Assembly: GCA_947628555.1 (NCBI GenBank)
Contig: CANRAI010000047.1
Coordinates: 1 to 8,628 of the forward strand
DNA: 8,628 bases
Direction of reading: 5' to 3'
Source of the DNA: an uncultured Clostridia bacterium
Lineage (GTDB): Bacteria; Bacillota; Clostridia; Christensenellales; Borkfalkiaceae
Translations under genes and position numbers: made by a program
In this document: piece by piece, positions 1-7,100 of the stretch
Position numbering within the stretch: position 1 is the first letter of the stretch
Layout: the number at the start of each line of letters is the position of its first letter
Notes under the pieces: model-generated
Database searches by the model: none
Told to the model about the DNA's origin: nothing
What the model saw: only the letters and a program-made list of their open reading frames with translations

Positions 1-1291
1 CACTTTAATGACTACCAACGGGCAGTCGCCGTTCGTGACCCTGTTTATGTGGCTGGACGATAAGGACGAATATATCGAAGAAAACGCCATGATAATAGAG
101 GAAATTTTAAACCAGCGTTATCAGGGCATAAAGAACGAAAAGGGCGTTTACGTCACCCCCGCATTCCCCAAACTTATATATGTGCTGGACGAAAACAACT
201 GCCTTAAAGGCGGCAAGTACGACTATCTGACCCGCCTCGCCGTAAAATGTTCGTCCAAACGCCTGTATCCAGACTATATTTCGGCAAAGAAGATGCGCGA
301 AAATTACGAGGGCAACGTATTTTCGCCCATGGGCTGCCGTTCATTCTTGTCCCCGTGGAAGGACGAAAACGGCAACTATAAATTCGAGGGCAGGTTTAAT
401 CAGGGCGTTGTATCCATAAACCTTCCCCAATGCGGAATACTCGCAAAGGGCGACGAAAACAAATTCTGGCAGATTTTGGAAGAGAGGTTGCAGCTCTGCT
501 ACGAAGCTTTGATGTGCCGCCACGAGGCGCTAATGGGCGTAACCAGCGACGTATCCCCCGTGCATTGGCAATACGGCGCCATTGCAAGGCTTCAACCCGG
601 TGAAAAAATCGATAAATACCTTGAAAACGGCTATTCCACCATATCTTTGGGCTACATAGGTCTGTACGAAGTGACCAAGCTTGTAAAGGGCGTATCGCAC
701 ACCACTCCCGAAGGTCAGGAATTTGCGTTGAAAATTATGCGCACTCTGCGCGACCACTGCGAAAAGTGGAAGAAGGAAACGGGGCTGGGCTTCGGGCTTT
801 ACGGCACGCCCGCAGAATCCCTTTGCTACCGCTTTGCAAGAATAGACAAAGAGCGCTTCGGCACTATCAAAGACGTAACGGACAAGGGTTATTATACGAA
901 CAGCTACCACGTTGACGTGCGCGAGCATATAGACGCCTTCTCGAAATTCAAATTCGAAAGCCAATTCCAGAAGATATCTTCGGGCGGAGCCATATCGTAC
1001 GTCGAGATTCCGAATATGCGCCACAACCTGCAAGCCCTCGAAGATGTGGTTAAATTCATTTACGACAATATCCAGTACGCAGAATTCAACACCAAGTCCG
1101 ACTATTGCCACGTATGCGGCTTCGACGGCGAAATTATAATCAACGACGACAACGAATGGGAATGTCCCGTCTGCCACAATAAGGACCAGCGCAAGATGAA
1201 CGTTACCCGCCGTACCTGCGGATATCTGGGCGAAAACTTCTGGAACGTGGGTAAAACCAAGGAAATCAAAGCGCGCGTTCTTCACTTATAA
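1..1291 (+). CDS. nrdD: Anaerobic ribonucleoside-triphosphate reductase NrdD, C-terminal part (5' end outside window)
   Basis: This is the class III (glycyl radical) ribonucleotide reductase catalytic subunit, which reduces NTPs to dNTPs without oxygen in the cytoplasm. The frame is open to the left edge (codons begin at base 2), so the ATG at 8 is an internal methionine. About 430 of the family's usual 700 or more residues are present; the N-terminal part, including any ATP-cone, is missing. Counting from the codon at 8, the SPMGCRSFL motif puts the likely thiyl-radical cysteine at residue 110 (335-337). Two CxxC pairs (C367/C370 and C386/C389) form the C-terminal zinc site. RRTCGYLG near the end carries the radical glycine at residue 405 (1220-1222), in its usual place close to the C-terminus. 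The activase gene nrdG follows after 107 bp, which supports the call. The promoter is outside the window. The sequence alone does not settle whether the electron donor is formate or a thioredoxin-type protein. Confidence 0.97.
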   Translation, partial: TLMTTNGQSPFVTLFMWLDDKDEYIEENAMIIEEILNQRYQGIKNEKGVYVTPAFPKLIYVLDENNCLKGGKYDYLTRLAVKCSSKRLYPDYISAKKMRENYEGNVFSPMGCRSFLSPWKDENGNYKFEGRFNQGVVSINLPQCGILAKGDENKFWQILEERLQLCYEALMCRHEALMGVTSDVSPVHWQYGAIARLQPGEKIDKYLENGYSTISLGYIGLYEVTKLVKGVSHTTPEGQEFALKIMRTLRDHCEKWKKETGLGFGLYGTPAESLCYRFARIDKERFGTIKDVTDKGYYTNSYHVDVREHIDAFSKFKFESQFQKISSGGAISYVEIPNMRHNLQALEDVVKFIYDNIQYAEFNTKSDYCHVCGFDGEIIINDDNEWECPVCHNKDQRKMNVTRRTCGYLGENFWNVGKTKEIKARVLHL

Positions 1292-1331
1292 GTTGCGGCG
1301 CGGAATTGCCCGAAACAATACATATGCCGTT

Positions 1332-1362
1332 TTTAAGCCGCTTTCGGGTAAAGCGGCTTAAA
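1332..1362 (+). terminator. Strong hairpin between nrdD and nrdG (partial terminator or mRNA processing element)
   Basis: Arms 1332-1344 and 1350-1362 form a perfect 13-bp stem, with TTTAAGCCGCTTT as the left arm, around a 5-nt loop CGGGT. The right arm is followed by ATAATCG, not a run of T, so this is not a textbook intrinsic terminator on the + strand. The position 40 bp after the nrdD stop and 36 bp before nrdG suggests a leaky terminator or an mRNA-stabilising or processing hairpin that sets the NrdD:NrdG ratio. That function is inferred; the stem is directly visible. Confidence 0.5.
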
Positions 1363-1386
1363 TAATCGAATGCAGTACGATTGCAT

Positions 1387-1392
1387 AAAGGA
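1387..1392 (+). promoter_or_regulatory. Ribosome binding site that decides the nrdG start
   Basis: AAAGGA lies 6 nt before the ATG at 1399. The same frame is open back to a TTG at 1381, but that codon has no Shine-Dalgarno sequence at the right distance, and NrdG proteins normally begin just before the residues encoded from 1399. Confidence 0.7.
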
Positions 1393-1398
1393 TTTTTT

Positions 1399-1932
1399 AT
1401 GAACTATGCAAAAATAAAATATTTCGACGTGTCCAACGGCCCGGGCGTAAGGACTTCGCTTTACGTCAGCGGGTGCCGCAACCATTGTAAAGGCTGTTTC
1501 AATCCCGAAACGTGGGATTTCGGCTACGGCGAGCCGTTCACCGAAGAAGTGGAGGAAAGCATAATAAAGTCTATGCAGCCCGAATATATTAAGGGTTTCA
1601 CGCTTCTCGGAGGCGACCCGTTCGAGCCTGAAAACGCAGTACGTCTTGCGCCTTTTATGGAAAAACTGCGCAAAATCTATCCCACAAAATCCTTTTGGTG
1701 TTTCACGGGGTACGACTTTGAGGCAGATTTGCTTACGGGCAAAAAGGGCGACCACGACGTGACTATGCGCATCCTCAACACGCTCGACGTTTTGGTTGAC
1801 GGCAGATTTGTTGAGGAATTGAAGGATATTAATCTGCTGTTCCGCGGTTCTTCTAACCAGCGCATAATCCTTGTGCGCGAAAGTCTTGAAAAGGACGAAG
1901 TGGTTCTTTGGAACGAAAAGGACTTCGTTTAA
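1399..1932 (+). CDS. nrdG: Anaerobic ribonucleotide reductase activating protein NrdG (radical SAM)
   Basis: This radical-SAM activase (177 residues) uses a [4Fe-4S] cluster and S-adenosylmethionine to abstract a hydrogen from the C-terminal glycine of NrdD, switching the reductase on. The cluster motif CxxxCxxC is present as CRNHCKGC, with cysteines at residues 26, 30 and 33. It is preceded by the typical GPGVRTSLYVSG segment. LLGGDPF (glycines 71-72) is the SAM-binding GGE-like motif. LVDGRF near residue 132 and LFRGSSNQR near residue 157 are typical of the NrdG C-terminal half. The length is in the range usual for small NrdG proteins (roughly 150-180 residues). The ATG at 1399 is chosen because of the AAAGGA six bases upstream. 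The gene lies after nrdD and 20 bp before dut, which suggests co-transcription. Confidence 0.96.
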   Translation: MNYAKIKYFDVSNGPGVRTSLYVSGCRNHCKGCFNPETWDFGYGEPFTEEVEESIIKSMQPEYIKGFTLLGGDPFEPENAVRLAPFMEKLRKIYPTKSFWCFTGYDFEADLLTGKKGDHDVTMRILNTLDVLVDGRFVEELKDINLLFRGSSNQRIILVRESLEKDEVVLWNEKDFV

Positions 1933-1940
1933 AAACCGTA

Positions 1941-1946
1941 AGGAGG
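1941..1946 (+). promoter_or_regulatory. Ribosome binding site of dut
   Basis: A perfect AGGAGG is placed 6 nt before the ATG at 1953. It fixes the dut start and argues against the longer in-frame extension that reaches back into the nrdG 3' end. Confidence 0.85.
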
Positions 1947-1952
1947 GTGAAA

Positions 1953-2390
1953 ATGAAAGTAAACATCAAAAAACTCGACCCCAAGGCGGTAATTCCCGCG
2001 TACGGCAGCGAATTTGCCGCGGGCGCGGATTTGTATGCCTGTATAGATGAAGATATGGTTGTAAATCCCCGCCAAACGGCGATTATTCCCACGGGAATCG
2101 CTTTGGAACTCCCCGTAGGCTACGCGGGGCTTGTATATGCCAGAAGCGGTCTTGCCACGAAAAAGGGGTTAGCCCCCGCAAACAAGGTGGGCGTTATCGA
2201 CTGCGACTACCGCGGCGAGGTCAAAGTTTCGCTTCATAACCATTCCGAAACGCCGCAAACCGTTTCCCCGGGGGAACGAGTTGCTCAGCTTGTAATAACT
2301 CCTTATATAACCGCGGAATTTGTACTTACGGACGAGCTGTCCGACACGGCGCGCGGTTCGGGCGGTTTCGGTTCTACGGGCAGCAAATAA
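1953..2390 (+). CDS. dut: Deoxyuridine 5'-triphosphate nucleotidohydrolase (trimeric dUTPase)
   Basis: This enzyme hydrolyses dUTP to dUMP and pyrophosphate, keeping uracil out of DNA and supplying dUMP for thymidylate synthesis. All five motifs of the homotrimeric family are present in its 145 residues. Motif 1 is AAGADLYA (22-29). Motif 2 is YARSGLATKKG (62-72). Motif 3 is NKVGVIDCDYRGE (77-89), with the likely catalytic Asp83. Motif 4 is PGERVAQLVI (106-115). The C-terminal P-loop-like motif 5 is RGSGGFGSTG (134-143). The length is normal for the family. The ATG at 1953 follows AGGAGG by 6 nt. The gene lies 20 bp after nrdG and before a strong hairpin, so it is probably the last gene of an nrdD-nrdG-dut transcript. 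The grouping makes sense because class III reductase acts on triphosphates and can make dUTP directly. Confidence 0.97.
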   Translation: MKVNIKKLDPKAVIPAYGSEFAAGADLYACIDEDMVVNPRQTAIIPTGIALELPVGYAGLVYARSGLATKKGLAPANKVGVIDCDYRGEVKVSLHNHSETPQTVSPGERVAQLVITPYITAEFVLTDELSDTARGSGGFGSTGSK

Positions 2391-2432
2391 GAAATATAAA
2401 TGCGGAAAGTAAGAAACTAATAAATTAAGATA

Positions 2433-2470
2433 ATAAAATTAAGCGCGCCTATCGGCGCGCTTAATTTTAT
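2433..2470 (+). terminator. Intrinsic terminator closing the nrdDG-dut block
   Basis: Arms 2433-2449 and 2454-2470 form a perfect 17-bp stem around the loop TATC. The GC-rich core (GCGCGCC/GGCGCGC) sits at the loop end and the A/T-rich base gives AATTTTAT on the 3' side and ATAAAATT on the 5' side. This is the geometry of an intrinsic terminator that could work in both directions. It begins 42 bp after the dut stop. Confidence 0.88.
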
Positions 2471-2645
2471 GTCAAAGGGTGAATTATAAAATGAAGTGCA
2501 ACGGACGGGGGCAAAAAAGTAGTTCATAAAACACCTTATCATGGTAAAATGATATAAAATTATTTAACGCCGCAGTCAAATTCGATATTTAATTAAAGCC
2601 GGACCGGCGCGACTTGAAGGTTTTTTGATATTTTGCGCGGAATTA
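2471..2645. other. Gene-free spacer upstream of the ROK kinase promoter
   Basis: The whole gap between dut and the kinase gene is 306 bp. Between the terminator and the kinase promoter I see no convincing gene. The longest start-to-stop reading with an ATG noticed is a 12-codon stretch at 2491-2529, with only a poor ribosome binding site. The stretch holds a weak promoter-like pair near 2523-2550, a GCCGGACCGGC palindrome at 2598-2608 and a run of six T at 2621-2626. A small RNA or leader is possible but not shown. Confidence 0.5.
2523..2550 (+). promoter_or_regulatory. Weak candidate promoter (extended -10)
   Basis: TTCATA (2523-2528, 4 of 6 to the -35 consensus) is separated by 16 nt from TAAAAT (2545-2550), which is preceded by TG one base upstream as in an extended -10 element. 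No gene starts soon after it. It could drive a short RNA or a longer leader of the kinase operon, or be chance in A/T-rich DNA. Confidence 0.3.
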
Positions 2646-2674
2646 TTGACAGTTTTTCATAAAAAGCTTAAACT
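2646..2674 (+). promoter_or_regulatory. Promoter of the ROK kinase - membrane protein - RND operon
   Basis: A perfect TTGACA (2646-2651) is followed after exactly 17 nt by TAAACT (2669-2674, 4 of 6 to the -10 consensus), shortly before the ribosome binding site and ATG at 2697. The predicted start of transcription is near 2681, which would leave a very short leader. The -10 lies inside an inverted repeat (2667-2688). Confidence 0.6.
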
Positions 2675-2688
2675 ATTTATAGTTTAAG
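2667..2688. promoter_or_regulatory. Inverted repeat over the -10 box and start region, possible operator
   Basis: CTTAAACTA (2667-2675) and TAGTTTAAG (2680-2688) are perfect complements around a TTTA spacer. The element covers the -10 hexamer and the expected transcription start, a position where a bound repressor would block initiation. The right arm runs into the AAGGAGG ribosome binding site. The symmetry is visible; an operator role is inferred, and a hairpin in the nascent leader is the alternative. Confidence 0.45.
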
Positions 2689-2696
2689 GAGGGCTT

Positions 2697-3629
2697 ATGC
2701 CGTACGTTATGGGTTTGGACGTGGGCGGCACGTTCGTAAAGGGGCTTGTATTAAAGGACGGCGACTTCGTTTGCGAAGCGGAAATTCATACCGTGACGGG
2801 CGCGGGACTTACGGATTGCCTTATGCGTCTTGCCGAAAAGCTTGTGCGCGGCTGCGGCATAGATTTCGGAAAGCTTGCAGGCATTGGAATAGGCTGCCCG
2901 GGAGTGGTGGAAAGCAAAACAGGCGTCGCGGTGCGCGCGGCGAACCTCGGACTTTTGAATTTCCCGCTTAAAGCCGAGCTTGAAAAAAGGATTAAGACGG
3001 AAGTGCGCGTCTGTAACGACGCCAACGCCGCGGCTCTCGGAGAAGCGCGTTTCGGCGCGGGCATAAAATATTTGGACAGTATTCTCGTCACCCTCGGCAC
3101 GGGAGTGGGCGGAGGGATAATTATCGGCGGAAAACTGTTCGAGGGTAACAGGTCTGCGGGCGCGGAAATCGGGCATATGGTTATAGAAAAGGGGGGACGT
3201 CCCTGCACTTGCGGCAGGCGCGGTTGTTTCGAAGCCTATTGCTCCGCGCATGCTTTAACCCAAAGAACGCGGGAAGAAATGCTGCGCAATCCGTCGTCCT
3301 TAATGTGGAAAACTTATACTCCCGAAACCGCCGACGGCAGAACGGCTTTCGAATATATGGATTGCGACGGCTCGGCGAAAACGGTTGCGGATGAATATCT
3401 TGAATACCTTGCGTGCGGGATTTGCAATCTTGCGAATGTGTTCCGTCCGCAGGCTATACTTTTGGGCGGCGGCGTTTCGGCGCAGGGCGACAGGCTTATC
3501 CGTCCCCTGCAAAAGCTTTTGGACGGCGAAATTTTTGCGCCCGAATATGCGCCCGTGGAAATCGTATGCGCAAGCCTCGGCAACAGGGCGGGCGCATTCG
3601 GCGCGGCGGCGCTGTTTATGACAAAATAG
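2697..3629 (+). CDS. ROK-family sugar kinase (glucokinase-like)
   Basis: This is a 310-residue cytoplasmic ROK kinase, most likely phosphorylating glucose or a related hexose or N-acetyl-hexosamine with ATP. DVGGT (8-12) is the N-terminal phosphate-binding loop. GIGCPGVV (64-71) follows. NDANAAALGE (107-116) carries the likely catalytic Asp108. LGTGVGGG (133-140) is the second phosphate-binding loop. EIGH (157-160) gives the sugar- and zinc-contacting histidine, and CTCGRRGCFE (170-179) is the ROK zinc motif. LGGGVS (256-261) is the adenosine-side motif. The length is typical and there is no N-terminal helix-turn-helix, so it is a kinase rather than a NagC/Mlc-type repressor. AAGGAGGG ends only about 3-4 nt before the ATG; another ATG at 2709 would remove residues just before the first motif. 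The gene starts a probable operon, with the next gene 45 bp downstream. Substrate specificity cannot be read from the sequence. Confidence 0.92.
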   Translation: MPYVMGLDVGGTFVKGLVLKDGDFVCEAEIHTVTGAGLTDCLMRLAEKLVRGCGIDFGKLAGIGIGCPGVVESKTGVAVRAANLGLLNFPLKAELEKRIKTEVRVCNDANAAALGEARFGAGIKYLDSILVTLGTGVGGGIIIGGKLFEGNRSAGAEIGHMVIEKGGRPCTCGRRGCFEAYCSAHALTQRTREEMLRNPSSLMWKTYTPETADGRTAFEYMDCDGSAKTVADEYLEYLACGICNLANVFRPQAILLGGGVSAQGDRLIRPLQKLLDGEIFAPEYAPVEIVCASLGNRAGAFGAAALFMTK

Positions 3630-3674
3630 TTTTATCTACGAAAAATATACGTAAAATAATGAAGGGTAATTTGT

Positions 3675-4103
3675 ATGACGGACGAAAAGTTTGAAGAGAC
3701 CTGCATTTCCAGAATAAAGCGGAGTACCGCCGTGATGAAAATTTTAATCATTCTTGCCGCAATTTCCATTGCCGCGCTTTTGATTTTCGCGCTTGCCGCA
3801 AAATTCACGGGTATGCTTGAAAGCGCCCCCGAAGCGTCGCTTTTGGGGCTGACCGTGCTTATTCTTTGCGCGACGGTTTTCTTTGCGGGCGCGTTTACGT
3901 CTTTGCTTATAGCACGTTTTACTCTGAAAAAGCTTATTAAAGCGCACAAGGCGGAAAAGTCCGCGGCGAAAGAGGGCGAACCGGAAAACATAGATAGCAA
4001 CGATTCTTTCGTCGCGACGGAAGAAAGTCTGGGAAAACAAGCGGGCGTAAAAAATAATTCCGCGGGGGATAAATCTTCGGGGAAAGGTGAGGGCGTTGAA
4101 TAA
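3675..4103 (+). CDS. Small two-helix membrane protein of unknown function
   Basis: I do not recognise this 142-residue protein as any known family. A short charged N-terminus with RIKR (13-16) leads into a hydrophobic helix at about 20-43. A short acidic loop (TGMLESAPEAS) follows, then a second helix at about 55-81, a lysine-rich stretch (RFTLKKLIKAHK, 81-92) and a polar, probably disordered tail to 142. The positive-inside rule puts both ends in the cytoplasm. The ATG at 3675 has GAAGGG 8 nt upstream (3661-3666). The 3' end overlaps the start of the RND transporter gene by 8 bp if that gene begins at the TTG at 4096. The overlap suggests coupled translation and a role with the transporter, such as assembly or regulation, but this is inference from position only. 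Confidence 0.75.
   Translation: MTDEKFEETCISRIKRSTAVMKILIILAAISIAALLIFALAAKFTGMLESAPEASLLGLTVLILCATVFFAGAFTSLLIARFTLKKLIKAHKAEKSAAKEGEPENIDSNDSFVATEESLGKQAGVKNNSAGDKSSGKGEGVE
4085..4090 (+). promoter_or_regulatory. Ribosome binding site favouring a TTG start for the RND gene
   Basis: AGGTGA inside the coding end of the preceding gene sits 5 nt before the TTG at 4096. The alternative in-frame GTG at 4087 lies within this sequence itself, and its own upstream GGGGAAA is directly adjacent to the codon, too close for normal initiation. Confidence 0.55.
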
Positions 4104-7100
4104 ATTTTTTTCTTTTATAATCAGACAGTCCGTCGCCATTGCGCTTGTAGTGATATTCGCGCTGGCTTTCGGGGTGTATTCCACTTTGCAAATGCCGATA
4201 AACCTATTGCCCGACATCAATGTGCCAATGGTTTGTGTGCAGGCGATTTACGCGGGGGCGAACGCGCAGTCGGTGGAAACCGACCTGACGGAAAAGCTTG
4301 AAGAGGGGCTTTCGGCAATTTCGGGCGTAACCGCCGTAGATAGCTATTCGTACGACAATCTTTCCGCCGTCGTGCTTTCCTTCGACTACGGCGCGGATAC
4401 CAAGGAAAAGCAGACGGAAATCAACGGAAAACTTGCTTCTCTCGACCTGCCCGAAGGCGTTTCCACGGAAGTCTATGATATAGACCTGAACGCGGAGGCG
4501 CTTGCGGTGCTTTCCGTCACGTCTTCTGCGGAAAGAGATTCAAGCCTTGAAAACGCGTATGCCGCCGCCGGGGAGCTGGCGGCTAAAATTTCCGCGATAG
4601 ACGGCGTTGAAAACGTTGAAATAAAGGGCGGGGCTCGGAAAATCTGGTCCGTACGCCCCTTTATGGGTTTGGAACTTACCGCGCCGCTGTTCGTAAAGGC
4701 GTTTTCTTACGGTGCGCTCGACATACCCCTCGGCAATCTCCACTCCGCAAACGGAGAGGTGCAGATACGCAACAATTCCGACATAACCGCGGAAGCGGAT
4801 ATTAAGAATATGCCCGTGACTTTGCCCGCCTCGCTTGCGGCGCTTCTTTCGGGCGTAAAGCGGATAGCCGACTATTACGGCGGCAGTACGGCGGAAGATT
4901 TAATTACTCTGCGTACCGACCTTGCGGAAGGCGTGGCGGTTGTGCTTGCCGAACTCGATGATATGTCCGCCGAAGAGCTTGAAAATCTTGCCGAATTGAA
5001 AACATATATGAATATCGCCTCGGCATATACCGCGGACGAACTGAAAAATATCCGTGCAAGCCGGTATTACAGCGAGATTTTAAAGCGCGTCGAGGGCAAG
5101 ACGGACGACGAGTTGCAGGATATAGCGGACGAAATAAACGCGCAATATTCCGTGCTGCCTTTCGAATTTTCGGCAGACCTTCTGAAAGTCGTGCGGGACG
5201 GCAATATTGACCTTATAATAGAATACCGCGAGGAACTCGAAGGTACGGAAGAATATAAATCCGCCGAAGGTTATTACGAGCCGACGGACGAAGACTACGT
5301 GGAGCTTGCCTTGAAAACGGGACTCTATCCCAAAGACTGCCCGCGTGAAGAAATTCTGCCGAAAGTGCAGTTTGCGCGCCAAACTTCGGCTTCGGGGCTT
5401 TCCTCGATAGCGCGCCAAAAGCGCGAAGCCGAAAATAGGGGGGAAAGTTATTCGCCCACGGACGCAGAATGTGCCCTTCTGTTTACGGGCACTACGCTTT
5501 CCGACGAACACCCCGTAATAATGTCGCCCATGTTTATGGCGTTCGTTCGCGCGGACAGCTATGAGAATAATATGCAAATTCTCATAGACAATCGTGAAAA
5601 ATTCGGCGAAGAGGTTGACGCGGCGGAATATTATAAACTCTATTCGGAAACCGACCTTGCGGGGATAATGGACCTTACCCTCTCCGAACAGCTTATAGAT
5701 TTTATTTTAAAGACGGATTTTTCCGATGTTTCGGACGGCGGGCTTGTCGTGCGGACGGAAGAGATAGCGACGGTGGCGCAGGAAGAAGAATACGGCTCCT
5801 ACGTGTATTTCGGCGACCCGCAGACGCCCCTTATTATAAAGGGCACTACGATAGAGGTCTATAAATCCAACGGCGCGAACGCTTCCGCTGTGGTGGAGGC
5901 GGTTAAAAAGGCGTACTGGGATTATCTTAAAACTTCGGGCGCGGCTTCGTTCGGCGCGAGAGTGGAACTTCTGGACGACCAGTCGCAGTTTATATCGGAA
6001 AGCGTTTCCAACGTCCTTATAAGCATGCTTATAGGCGGGCTTCTTGCGGTGCTGGTTATATTCGTTTTTCTTAAAAAGATAAAGACGTCTTTGATTATCG
6101 CGGTAACTATGCCCCTGTCCGTGCTCGCCTCGATGATATGCCTTTACGCTATGGGGATTACGCTTAACATGGTTTCCCTCGGCGGGCTTGCCGTGGGAAT
6201 AGGTATGCTTGTGGATAACAGCATCGTGGTAATAGAAAGCATTTCCAAGCACCGCGATATGGACAAATCCGCCTATCGCGCCGCGGTTGACGGCACTACG
6301 GAAGTGGGCGGGGCGCTGTTCGGCTCTACCGTCACAACCGTGTGCGTGTTCATACCCATTCTGTTTTCCGGCGGGCTTACGGGCGAAATTTTCACCGACT
6401 TATCCTGGGCTGTGATATTTTCGCTTACGCTGTCGCTGGTCGTCGCCGTAACGGTCATTCCCGCGCTATACGCCATGCTCTGCAACGACAGGCGTATGTT
6501 GAAGGGCGGCAGGCTTAAAAAAGAGATGGAAAAAGCCGCGGACGCGGAAACCGCGGAAGTAAACGGGGAAGCGGAAGTTTGCCGTGCCGATTCAAAAACG
6601 GGGGACGTACCCGCGAAAAAGACTTTCCGCCAAAGGCTTTCGGCGCTTAAAGAGCCTAAGCTTATGAACGGCATAATAAACTTCTACGGCAGGCTTTTGC
6701 CCAAGGTTTTAAAGCGCAAAGCCGTGCCCATTCTTACGGCTGTGGCAATATTCGGGGCAAGCATAGGGCTTTTATTCCTTACGGGCACGGAATTTCTTCC
6801 CTCGATAGACAAAGGGCAGATAGAAGTTACTATGTCCTACGATTCGGGCGAATCGCTGGAAGCTATCCAGACGGATGTTTCGGCGTTCGCCCGCCTGATT
6901 GAGGAGGAATTTAAAGACAATCTTGACTATATTTCGGTAAGCGTGGGCAAAAACGGTTTGCTTGCGCTTACGGATACGGGCATAATAACAATTCAGCTTA
7001 ATACCAACCGCGGCACGGACGGGGCGGTGAACGCCGTCCGCAGACTTTCGGAAAGCGATAATTCGGCGCTTGCGGGCAGAAGGGTAAGCGTGAAGCAGAT

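Noticed and set aside
530..1285. Long open frame of 251 codons on the - strand
   Set aside because: It lies wholly inside nrdD, whose catalytic and glycyl-radical motifs are intact on the + strand. It shows no recognisable protein motif.
1299..1308. GCGCGGAATT occurring at 1299 and again near 2635
   Set aside because: This is a single 10-bp match in two spacers with no symmetry or shared position relative to promoters. Chance is enough.
1381..1398. Six-codon N-terminal extension of NrdG from a TTG start
   Set aside because: It has no ribosome binding site and would place the real AAAGGA site inside the coding region. ATG 1399 fits better.
1908..1952. Longer dUTPase start reaching into the nrdG 3' end
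   Set aside because: AGGAGG before ATG 1953 and the normal family N-terminus support the short form.
2491..2529. 12-codon reading frame after the terminator
   Set aside because: It is too short, has only a poor ribosome binding site and no sign of coding bias.
2751..3251. Open frames on the - strand across the kinase gene
   Set aside because: These are shadows of the GC-rich kinase gene, whose ROK motifs run through the same DNA on the + strand.
5707..6252. Open frame of 181 codons on the - strand
   Set aside because: It lies inside the RND gene opposite its helix 2-4 region, and its His/Tyr/Arg-rich translation is typical of an antisense shadow.
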